Source of the DNA: JAVJSU01 sp040219275
GTDB taxonomy: Bacteria; Chloroflexota; Anaerolineae; Aggregatilineales; Phototrophicaceae
NCBI GenBank assembly: GCA_040219275.1
Contig: JAVJSU010000085.1
Location: 176,254 to 240,253, forward strand
Length of the DNA: 64,000 nucleotides
Reading direction: 5' to 3'
The notes beneath the pieces are model-generated. The model made no database searches. It had not been told where the DNA came from and worked only from the letters and a program-made list of their open reading frames with translations. Positions 53,463-60,817 of this stretch are shown one piece after another; positions within the stretch are counted from its first letter, which is position 1; each line of letters opens with the position of its first letter. Made by a program: the position numbers and the translations under genes.

Positions 53463-54839
53463 ATGCTAAATGAACCCGGCGCATTGCTCGATGATGAGCG
53501 CCGAAGCGGGCGACCATCTTCACAATTTGACGAACCCGATCACACAGAAGACGCGCTACTTGATGAAGCGGATTATTTCGCGTTACAAGAACTCATCCAG
53601 AGTGTGATGACCGTCCACACAACCAACTTTCCCGCACCGGATCACCCACTACTCATGCGTGCTGATTTGCTGGTGATGAACCCGGAAAGCCAATTGGTAG
53701 CAGAATTTAGGGGACGTTTAACGCTTGAATCTGAAATCGCCTACGAACATTTAAACGCTGAGATGATGGACGCTGATCTGTTGCCACTTTTCCGGCGCGA
53801 TGCCGACGACGATGTGATTTACGTGGTCTCTGGACGCGGAAAGCCGGTAGAAGGCGGTGGTTGGCTGGCGCTTATTATGTTCGTCCTGACGCTATTGAGC
53901 TTGCTCTATGTCGGGACAATTATGGCTGTGGGTGAGATCCGCGCAACGAATCCTTTTCTGGCAAATCGTATTGAAGAAAATCTTTTGTTAGAAATGTGGC
54001 GCGGTCTGCCGTATGCCCTCAGCATCGCCTTGATTCTGGGCGCACACGAATTGGGGCATTATTTCGCCTCACGCTTTCATCGGACAGCAACGAGCTTACC
54101 GTATTTCATCCCGTTTCCGCTAAGCTTATTCGGCACTTTCGGCGCGGCAATCCGCCTGCGTGAGCCGATGCGAAATCGTAAAATTTTGCTGGATATTGGC
54201 GCGGCGGGTCCATTGGCAGGGCTGGTATTCGCCATCCCGATTCTGTTGATTGGTCTGGCAACCTCAACCGTCGGACCGATTGCTGTCAATGGATTCACAG
54301 AGGGCAATTCGCTCACGTATGCACTCGCCAAGATCATCACCTTCGGGCGCTTTTTACCGGATGGGCGCGTAGATGTTTATGTCAATCAACTGGCATGGGC
54401 AGGCTGGACGGGCTTATTCGTCACCGGAATTAACCTGATCCCGCTCGGTCAATTGGACGGCGGGCATGTGCTGTATTCGCTGATTGGTCGGCGGGCGCGT
54501 CTGCTATATTATCCGGCGATTGTCATTCTCGGTGGGCTGGTGTTGCTGACCAATAACGCGCTGATCGTGATGCTGGTGTTGCTCGTTTTGTTGGGTCGGG
54601 TTCATGCCACTCCGCTAGATGACATTACGCCGCTGGACTTTCGCCGTAAGGTGATTGCCGTATTGACGCTTCTGGTATTCGTGTTCGTGTTCGTCCCCAT
54701 TCCGCTCACCGAAAGCGGTCCGGGCATCACCAACCCTGATTCACGGCAGAGCATCGGCTTGATAATCGCGCTTGTGTGGACATCACGCCATCAATGGATG
54801 TACTTAAGCCAACGATTATGGCGCAAAGTCGCCCGCTAA
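53463..54839 (+). CDS. Site-2 protease family zinc metalloprotease (M50, EGY1-like)
   Basis: 458 residues: a soluble N-terminal domain of 130 residues, then about eight helices. Zinc site HELGH at 195-199 (LGAHELGHYFASRFH) and the second motif LGQLDGGHVLY near 330-340, both in membrane segments, define an intramembrane protease. The N-terminal domain, MLNEPGALLDDERRSG onward, is acidic and the arrangement resembles plant EGY1. It cleaves membrane proteins; substrates here unknown. No PDZ domain is evident. Confidence 0.9.
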   Translation: MLNEPGALLDDERRSGRPSSQFDEPDHTEDALLDEADYFALQELIQSVMTVHTTNFPAPDHPLLMRADLLVMNPESQLVAEFRGRLTLESEIAYEHLNAEMMDADLLPLFRRDADDDVIYVVSGRGKPVEGGGWLALIMFVLTLLSLLYVGTIMAVGEIRATNPFLANRIEENLLLEMWRGLPYALSIALILGAHELGHYFASRFHRTATSLPYFIPFPLSLFGTFGAAIRLREPMRNRKILLDIGAAGPLAGLVFAIPILLIGLATSTVGPIAVNGFTEGNSLTYALAKIITFGRFLPDGRVDVYVNQLAWAGWTGLFVTGINLIPLGQLDGGHVLYSLIGRRARLLYYPAIVILGGLVLLTNNALIVMLVLLVLLGRVHATPLDDITPLDFRRKVIAVLTLLVFVFVFVPIPLTESGPGITNPDSRQSIGLIIALVWTSRHQWMYLSQRLWRKVAR

Positions 54840-54972
54840 AAACGAGTTGTGTCTCTGGGAAGAAATTTTGCCCGCAGAATACACACTATTCCAAATCAGG
54901 AGAACTTTGTTATAATATCGTGCGCTGTAAACGGTGTCGCAAAAGGCATCGCCGTTTCAGCAAAAATATTCT

Positions 54973-55057
54973 GGAGTGGTCGCATAGTGGACTAGTGCGC
55001 TCGCCTGGAACGCGAGTTGGGTTAACGCCCTCGTGGGTTCGAATCCCACCCGCTCCG
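54973..55057 (+). tRNA. tRNA-Ser (anticodon GGA)
   Basis: Acceptor arms GGAGTGG and CCGCTCC pair (one G-U), discriminator G at 55057; anticodon stem CTCGC/GCGAG with loop CTGGAAC and anticodon GGA at 55007-55009; long variable arm (about 14 bases, TTGGGTTAACGCCC) as in serine tRNAs; T arm GTGGG-TTCGAAT-CCCAC. CCA is not encoded. A TATAAT (54911-54916) upstream may be its -10. Confidence 0.95.
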
Positions 55058-55060
55058 CAC

Positions 55061-55097
55061 AAAAAAAGCTCAGGACATCATCTCTTGAGCTTTTTTT
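55061..55097. terminator. Terminator after the tRNA, shared with the convergent gene
   Basis: AAAAAAAGCTCAGGA (55061-55075) pairs with TCTTGAGCTTTTTTT (55083-55097), with one G-U and a short loop. A-rich left and T-rich right ends give termination in both directions. Confidence 0.9.
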
Positions 55098-55107
55098 ATT
55101 CCGCGTT

Positions 55108-55530
55108 TTATTCAATATTCCGCCGCGATTCATACCACAGCGCCGCGCCGGTCAATAATGCGCCGATCAATTCCCAGAGCGCCACACCGACAAACCCTGA
55201 TGGCGCGATCTCCCGTGCGACAGCCAGCATAAATACGCAAAAGGTCACCATCCGAAATGGCACCGTCCAGCGATAAAATGCCTGCCAATTGCTGAGCGCC
55301 GCCAGCATGTAATATACGCCCATATTGAAGGATGCCATTGACGAGGCAATGACGAACGCCGTTGTTGCATCTCCGGTGGCGCGTTGTGCCTGCTCAATCG
55401 GATCAATGCCGGTCAACTGTAGGGTAATTTCCGGCTGAATAATGCCCACCAAGCCGAGAAAAAACGCCAATACGCCAAAAATGAACATCGTCCAGCTAGA
55501 AGGATTACGTAAGCTTAAGTTATTGAACAA
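55108..55530 (-). CDS. Hypothetical four-helix membrane protein
   Basis: 140 residues with four hydrophobic segments (about 14-35, 55-75, 85-105, 112-132), the first after a short polar start and an extracytoplasmic loop with an acidic cluster (GIDPIEQAQRATGDA). It resembles small uncharacterised membrane proteins of the DUF4345/DoxX-like kind, but I do not name the family. It converges with the tRNA. Confidence 0.7.
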   Translation of the reverse strand: MFNNLSLRNPSSWTMFIFGVLAFFLGLVGIIQPEITLQLTGIDPIEQAQRATGDATTAFVIASSMASFNMGVYYMLAALSNWQAFYRWTVPFRMVTFCVFMLAVAREIAPSGFVGVALWELIGALLTGAALWYESRRNIE

Positions 55531-55610
55531 AATACTCGACTCCTTAACACTTTATCTCAATAAACCCGGTTATACTACAAGTAACATTACACAAATTTGA
55601 AAGGTTAATT

Positions 55611-56003
55611 GTGCCTGTTGAGATTCAGTTTGACGAGAGTCAAAAATTCATTATCTATACGATTAGTGATCCCGTAAACATTGCCGATCTCTACGCGGCT
55701 TATAAAGAAGAAAAAAACTTCCGTGATTCTGTCGAACACACGGTACATTCTATTGTGGATATGTCTGCTGTGAAACGCATTCCACCGAACTGGCTAACGG
55801 CGAAATCCGGACCTGGACTCACCCATCCCCACAGCGGGCAGATGTTGTTTGTCGGTCTCTCCACCGGATTACGGATTATCGTCAATACGATCACTAAAAT
55901 CATGCGGTATGAGAAGATGCAGGTCTTCAACACGCGTGAAGAAGCAGACGATTACATGGCGTATCTGGTACAGCAACAAGAGACCGCATCCAACGGCACA
56001 TAA
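55611..56003 (+). CDS. STAS/SpoIIAA-like hypothetical protein
   Basis: 130 residues with alpha/beta order of the SpoIIAA-like (STAS-type) fold: an early strand KFIIYTISDPVNIADLYAAY, then TVHSIVDMSAVKRIPPNW, then LFVGLSTGLRIIVNTITKI and a final helix with REEADDYMAYL. GTG start with AAGG six bases upstream. Such proteins occur in many Chloroflexota as stand-alone genes; the role is unknown. Confidence 0.7.
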   Translation: MPVEIQFDESQKFIIYTISDPVNIADLYAAYKEEKNFRDSVEHTVHSIVDMSAVKRIPPNWLTAKSGPGLTHPHSGQMLFVGLSTGLRIIVNTITKIMRYEKMQVFNTREEADDYMAYLVQQQETASNGT

Positions 56004-56142
56004 GCGCCATCATTTCAGCAAATCACGATGAGGCTCAAGCATAACGCTTGGGTCTTTTTATTTGTGTAGGGAGAGAAAAATTTCATCCGTGTGATGCAGT
56101 CTGGTATGATTGGCGTAGGCTAATTTACTTAAGAGTGTATTC

Positions 56143-56877
56143 ATGGGCTATATTCGAATCACAACCTATAAAGCGGCGGCGTATCTTATGGATGCGTTAT
56201 GGAAAGCGGGAATGCTGTATGAACTCGTCGAGGACGGTGGCGATATTGTGCTATTCAAAACGCCGGGCGGGGAATTGGTGAGCGTTCACCTGATTGAAAG
56301 CGACCTGCCCGTGTATGAAATCCGTCAGACACTGAACTACAACGCCGAACGCGGCTATTACACGCTGTTTATGTTATGGACGCGCATGATGCTCCCGAAT
56401 CACGCTACAGAGTATCGTCCGGAAGATTGGATGGAAGCCCTGTTCACGCTCAACGGAGGCAATATCTACGGCTACGATGTGTTCGAGGGCGAGGTGTTTA
56501 TGTTTCCGGTGTTCTTCAGGGGAATCAGCGGCAAACGCTATATCGAACACGGCACGACGATTCACGCGGCTGGCTTACGCACCCATACCGTCACCACCGA
56601 GTTGCCGGATTTTACGGGGAGTTGGCGCGTCGCGGATATGAATGGTGATCCACAGCACAATTATCGCACCCGCATGTCACCGGATGAACGGATTGAATTG
56701 GATGACAATTATGTGTTGCTCGGTGTGACCTATGACGACGATAAAGAAACGGTCAAGAAAGCCTATCGTCTGCTGGCACGGCGCTATCATCCAGATACTA
56801 ACCGCTCAGACGAAGCCAACGATATGATGCGCCGGATCAACGATGCGTATACGCAGATTTTGAAGCAACTCGATTAA
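56143..56877 (+). CDS. J-domain protein with novel N-terminal region
   Basis: 244 residues. The C-terminal J domain (about 182-240; NYVLLGVTYDDDKETVKKAYRLLARRYHPDTNRS) keeps the HPD triad (H216) needed to stimulate Hsp70 ATPase. The 180-residue N-terminal region is beta-rich, with several Tyr/Phe (GYIRITTYKAAAYLMDALW, YDVFEGEVFMFPVFFRG), and I do not recognise it. J domains are more often N-terminal; here the reversed order suggests a client-specific adaptor. No dnaK is near. Confidence 0.85.
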   Translation: MGYIRITTYKAAAYLMDALWKAGMLYELVEDGGDIVLFKTPGGELVSVHLIESDLPVYEIRQTLNYNAERGYYTLFMLWTRMMLPNHATEYRPEDWMEALFTLNGGNIYGYDVFEGEVFMFPVFFRGISGKRYIEHGTTIHAAGLRTHTVTTELPDFTGSWRVADMNGDPQHNYRTRMSPDERIELDDNYVLLGVTYDDDKETVKKAYRLLARRYHPDTNRSDEANDMMRRINDAYTQILKQLD

Positions 56878-56900
56878 CAAGTTGGGTCAGGTAGCACACG

Positions 56901-57719
56901 ATGTTACAAACCTACATCCCGAAGGCTCCACTAGCCGACTATGTGCATATGTTCTGGTATTGGGCGGGCTATCATCCTCCGCACAAAAAAGAGCGCATCT
57001 TGCCACACGGCTTGATGGAAATGACCATCAATCTCGCTGATGAGCCGCTAGTTTTTTCGTATCCTGAAGACGGTTATGTGCCGCATCCCATTTATGGACC
57101 CATCGTGGCAGGCGCACGCTCGGATTATTTCGTGATTGACACAAACCGCCCTGCGTCGATTCTGTCGGTATGGTTCAAGGCGGGTGGCGCACGGGCATTT
57201 TTCGGCGCGTCGGCGAACGCTCTGCATAATCAACACCTGTCGTTGGATGTTTTGTGGGGCTATGACGCGCATGATCTTTACTGCCAACTGTTAGAAGCGC
57301 CCTCAACGGTACACCGCTTTCGCCTGCTGGAAACCGCGCTGACCAACCGCTTAAAACGAGCAAGCGTGCGCCATCGTGCGGTGGATTATGCCCTGAACGC
57401 TTTCAGCAAACAGCCCCATAACATCACTATCGCGCAAATCGTTGATGAGATCGCGCTCAGTCCAACCCGTTTTATACAGGTTTTTCGTGAGGAAATCGGC
57501 ATCACGCCCAAGTTATTCTGCCGTGTGCAACGTTTTCAACACGCGCTTTCGCTAATCGCACAACAACGCCATCACAGTTGGACGGATGTCGCGCTCAGGT
57601 GTGGTTATTTCGATCAAGCCCACTTTATCAACGACTTTCAGCACTTCGCTGGAATCACCCCCACGATGTACGCGCCACAGAGTCCTGACCACAATAGCAA
57701 TCTGCCATTTTTCGAATAA
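56901..57719 (+). CDS. AraC-family transcriptional regulator
   Basis: 272 residues: N-terminal DUF6597-like domain (about 1-140, opening YIPKAPLADYVHMFWYW and with PHGLMEMTINL) and a C-terminal double helix-turn-helix (about 165-262), with DEIALSPTRFIQVFREEIGITP and DVALRCGYFDQAHFINDFQHFAGITP. Regulators of this type often control neighbouring enzyme genes, and the DHFR-like gene follows in the same direction after 99 bases. Confidence 0.88.
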   Translation: MLQTYIPKAPLADYVHMFWYWAGYHPPHKKERILPHGLMEMTINLADEPLVFSYPEDGYVPHPIYGPIVAGARSDYFVIDTNRPASILSVWFKAGGARAFFGASANALHNQHLSLDVLWGYDAHDLYCQLLEAPSTVHRFRLLETALTNRLKRASVRHRAVDYALNAFSKQPHNITIAQIVDEIALSPTRFIQVFREEIGITPKLFCRVQRFQHALSLIAQQRHHSWTDVALRCGYFDQAHFINDFQHFAGITPTMYAPQSPDHNSNLPFFE

Positions 57720-57818
57720 TTCGCCCTCGACTTTGCAGGGGTTAAATTTTTTCCAATACGTGGACGTTCGCCTTTTTTACACTGTGATGAGTGTAATCAA
57801 TGCAAGAAGGAGCGCAAT

Positions 57819-58379
57819 ATGTCTACGGAAAATACAGCCCGCAAATTGGTCTATTATGTGGCGACCTCTGTCGATCATTATATTGCCCGCGCCGATGGAT
57901 CAGTGCAGGGGATGCCAATGGAAGGTCAGCACGTCGCGGATTATTTGCACAGTCTGCGCGAGTATGACACGGTGCTCATGGGCAAAAACACCTATGAAGC
58001 GGGTTATCAGTGGGGCATCAAACCCGGTGAGCCATCGCCGACCTACGCCCACATGATGCAATATGTTTTTTCGCAAAGCATGGCGCACTATCAACATAAA
58101 CAGCTACAAGTGATCCGCGAAGACCCTGCTGATTTCGTCCGGCAACTCAAAACGCAATCCGGTGGGATGATCTATTTGTGTGGCGGGGGCGAATTGGCGG
58201 GTTATTTACTCACGCATCAATTGGTGGATACGCTGATTTTAAAGGTTAATCCGGTGGTGTTTGGATCGGGTATTCCGCTATTTGGTAGCAGTGGCGCGGA
58301 ATTTGGATTGTCTTTGCTGGATACAAAAATCTACAATAACGGGGTGGTGTTTATGCACTACGCGATTGATTATCAGTAG
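57819..58379 (+). CDS. Dihydrofolate reductase-like (RibD C-terminal) protein
   Basis: 186 residues similar to the RibD_C/DHFR superfamily: RKLVYYVATSVDHYIARADG at the start, YDTVLMGKNTYEAG, then IYLCGGGELAGYLLTHQLVDTLILKVNPVVFGSGIPLF. The pattern fits the NADPH-binding fold; the specific substrate is not known and most relatives are uncharacterised. AAGGAG is placed seven bases before the ATG. It follows the AraC gene and may be controlled by it. Confidence 0.85.
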   Translation: MSTENTARKLVYYVATSVDHYIARADGSVQGMPMEGQHVADYLHSLREYDTVLMGKNTYEAGYQWGIKPGEPSPTYAHMMQYVFSQSMAHYQHKQLQVIREDPADFVRQLKTQSGGMIYLCGGGELAGYLLTHQLVDTLILKVNPVVFGSGIPLFGSSGAEFGLSLLDTKIYNNGVVFMHYAIDYQ

Positions 58380-58380
58380 A

Positions 58381-58869
58381 TCAATCAAGCTCATAACCGT
58401 TGCGCCACGCGACAACCGCCCGTAATGCAAAGGGTGTGCCGATTTTGGCGAGTGCTTCGGCGGCGATATCGCACACCCGCTTTTCTTCCTCAAAGCGCCC
58501 ATCGGCATCAAAACCCGGTTCGAGGAATTCCGCCGTCACCACCCAACTTTGACGATTATCCGTGTCGCGTAATGCGCGGATCAATCCGGGGATGGCACGC
58601 CGATCTCCAATTTGACCGAGCGCCCACGCCGCCGCCCGTCGCACTTCGCCGCTATCGTCATCTAAGGCGCGGAGCAAATGACTAATCGCACGATGATCTG
58701 CCTGTTCGCCTAAAATTTGCGCGGCGGTATGGCGCAGAGTCAGGCTATCTGAATGCAAACACGCGATCAAGTCACGATTGGGCTTATCGATTTTGCTGAG
58801 GGCGCGTTTAATCACGTCGCGCATAATATCATCGTATTGTTGAAGTTTGTCTTTAACTGCTTCGTTCAC
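58381..58869 (-). CDS. HEAT-repeat protein
   Basis: 162 residues with three PBS-lyase-type HEAT repeats (about 42-135; SLTLRHTAAQILGEQADHRA, GEVRRAAAWALGQIGDRRAI, and a third ending EALAKIGTPFAL). Such proteins are scaffolds or lyase-like adaptors. The GTG start has a GGGAA site upstream. It converges with the DHFR-like gene with one base between the stops. Confidence 0.8.
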   Translation of the reverse strand: MNEAVKDKLQQYDDIMRDVIKRALSKIDKPNRDLIACLHSDSLTLRHTAAQILGEQADHRAISHLLRALDDDSGEVRRAAAWALGQIGDRRAIPGLIRALRDTDNRQSWVVTAEFLEPGFDADGRFEEEKRVCDIAAEALAKIGTPFALRAVVAWRNGYELD

Positions 58870-58980
58870 TTTGAGCTTTCCCGATGAGCTTTCAGTTGAG
58901 CGAATTCATAGTTTGTGTAGTGTAACACGAGGGTCGATCTGTGTATGGTTGGTATCACGTTTGGAAGTTCGTAACGGAAT

Positions 58981-59010
58981 CAAAAAATCCCGCACGTTTG
59001 GCGGGATTTG
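58981..59010 (-). terminator. Terminator of the DUF4342 gene
   Basis: AAATCCCGC (58985-58993) and GCGGGATTT (59001-59009) form a perfect stem; on the minus strand the stem is followed by a T-run. Confidence 0.85.
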
Positions 59011-59032
59011 AGGGGTCTTACAAGTTTATGCG

Positions 59033-59365
59033 TTACGCGGCATCGACATTGCTATCGTCAGCGTTCTTGGCTTTCTCGACGGTCACGACCTGTGAGTCGT
59101 CACCAACTTCGCGCACCAATTCGATTTTTGCGCGGGTATAAACGCCTGCGGCAATGGCAATGACTGCCAGCGGAATAACCAGTTGGCTCAGGAAGATCAG
59201 CCCCACACCGACCCCGACAACGGCGGTGGTCAATGTGACGTTCACCAGCGTGTCGCCATTTTCCTTGCGGATAAGCACACGGCGTTGATTGCCTTTTTCG
59301 ATCACATCCTGTAAACGGTTGTTGATGTCTCCCATTGTGTCGTTGAATTGATTGTTATTGCTCAT
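59033..59365 (-). CDS. DUF4342-like membrane protein
   Basis: 110 residues with one long hydrophobic segment (about 47-73, VTLTTAVVGVGVGLIFLSQLVIPLAV in part) between charged ends. The opening RVLIRKENGDTLVNVTLT is typical of DUF4342 proteins, which are widespread small membrane proteins of unknown role. GAGGA lies seven bases before the ATG. Own terminator follows. Confidence 0.7.
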   Translation of the reverse strand: MSNNNQFNDTMGDINNRLQDVIEKGNQRRVLIRKENGDTLVNVTLTTAVVGVGVGLIFLSQLVIPLAVIAIAAGVYTRAKIELVREVGDDSQVVTVEKAKNADDSNVDAA

Positions 59366-59473
59366 GTTTGTATCCTCGTTTTTGTTATTCTTGTTTTGGT
59401 TTATATATATCTATACGGGGAATTCAAAATAAGGTTGCAGAAATCGAGTCAATTTCTTGATTTGAGGGGAAGT

Positions 59474-59989
59474 TCACCATAAATCGGCGAAATCAGAAAA
59501 AGTGTGTGCGGGTTCATTGGCAAAAATGTCGCCACCCGTTGCACTTATATAAGCGATATTGAAGACCGTTTTGTGATATGACCAACCACTTGCCCAACCA
59601 AAGCGCCCGTTATAGCCAATCCGCGCCCATGTATCCGGCTTTAAAACGAACTCTTTGCGCGTAAACGTCCGTTTTGGCGCACCCGCGCAGGAGATCCCCG
59701 GCTGATAGGTGAGTTGTAACTGTGCGGTTTGTGAGATGATCCGTACACAGCCGATAAACACATGTCGATTCAGCATCAAGTCGTGGATTTCTGTCTGTGT
59801 CACTGATGGCTGAAAATCCGCCGCCTCTGCATAAACGGTGCGCTGATGGACAAGCGGTAGTGGAGGCAAGGTCTGCGGTAATTTCGCCAATGTGAGTGCA
59901 TCCGGCACCGTGTTCCTCCGCGATGCACCCTCGCCGCCACGAGAGGCTTTCGTCCACTGTATTTTGATTTCCTGCACAATCACAAACAT
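59474..59989 (-). CDS. Hypothetical protein with SH3-like C-terminus
   Basis: 171 residues. The middle is a polar region with cysteines (about 88 and 103), and the end (TWARIGYNGRFGWASGWSYHK) resembles an SH3b-type strand set like those of the SH3/M23 protein at 21840. The start has a GAGG nine bases upstream but no signal peptide. No family is assigned. Confidence 0.55.
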   Translation of the reverse strand: MFVIVQEIKIQWTKASRGGEGASRRNTVPDALTLAKLPQTLPPLPLVHQRTVYAEAADFQPSVTQTEIHDLMLNRHVFIGCVRIISQTAQLQLTYQPGISCAGAPKRTFTRKEFVLKPDTWARIGYNGRFGWASGWSYHKTVFNIAYISATGGDIFANEPAHTFSDFADLW

Positions 59990-60112
59990 CGTGATGCCTC
60001 AAGCGTTTAGTTCTCTAATGAACTATTATGTTCAATTTTTCATAAGTTTTCTATATTGTTAGACTCTGATGTTTTTTTTATTGGAATGGTGAGCGAAGGG
60101 TAGTGACTTGTT

Positions 60113-60691
60113 ATGACAAAGACCGAAAACTTCGACAGGGTCGAGGTGAAATCAGTCGCTGAATTGAGAGGATGGTTGGAAGCCAATCATACACAGGAAG
60201 CGAGTATCTGGCTGGTCACATATAAGAAACATATGGGTGATAAATACATTTCTACCTCGCAAATACTTGATGAAATTCTATGCTTTGGCTGGATTGATGG
60301 TATTAGACGCAAGCTCGATGATGACCGCACTATGCAACTGATCGCGCCTCGTCAGGCACAACACTGGGCGAAAACCTACAAAGATCGGGTTGCGAAATTA
60401 GAGAAAGCAGGGCGGATGCACGCAAGTGGCTTAAGGGGTATAGAAGAGGCAAAACAGAGTGGGTTATGGAACTTTATGGATGATGTGGATGCGCTCATCA
60501 TGCCTGATGATCTAATTGAAGCATTGAAATCACAGCCACCTGCATATGAGAACTTCGATGCGTCTGCGCCTTCCTATAAGCGCAATGTCTTGCGATGGAT
60601 AAAGCTGGCAAAGACATCCGAAACTCGCGCTAAACGTATTGAAAAAACCGCCACACTGTCTGCCAAAAACGAAAAAATCGCGCAAATGTGA
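60113..60691 (+). CDS. YdeI/OmpD-associated family protein
   Basis: 192 residues with the usual YdeI layout: WLEANHTQEASIWLVTYKK, DEILCFGWIDGIRRKLDDDR, RQAQHWAKTYKDRVAKLEKAG and a C-terminal basic segment (YKRNVLRWIKLAKTSETRAKRIEKT). The family is cytoplasmic and poorly characterised, linked in some bacteria to peptide resistance. It converges with the large VWA gene and shares a hairpin with it. Confidence 0.88.
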   Translation: MTKTENFDRVEVKSVAELRGWLEANHTQEASIWLVTYKKHMGDKYISTSQILDEILCFGWIDGIRRKLDDDRTMQLIAPRQAQHWAKTYKDRVAKLEKAGRMHASGLRGIEEAKQSGLWNFMDDVDALIMPDDLIEALKSQPPAYENFDASAPSYKRNVLRWIKLAKTSETRAKRIEKTATLSAKNEKIAQM

Positions 60692-60739
60692 TCGAATCAT
60701 CCGTTCAAGTAATATGTTGTGTGCTTCACTTCATAAAAA

Positions 60740-60780
60740 ATTCTCGCACCACACTTTAGAAGTCAGTGTGATGCGAGAAT
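60740..60780 (-). terminator. Hairpin between convergent genes (terminator of the VWA gene)
   Basis: ATTCTCGCACCACACT (60740-60755) and AGTGTGATGCGAGAAT (60765-60780) pair with one mismatch; on the minus strand a T-run follows. Confidence 0.85.
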
Positions 60781-60817
60781 GGTGAGTCTCATATGCGTTT
60801 AGTGGTGCAACACTGCG

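Noticed and set aside
54776..55276. 166-codon plus-strand frame across the tRNA
   Set aside because: It runs through the tRNA and its terminator and overlaps real genes at both ends.
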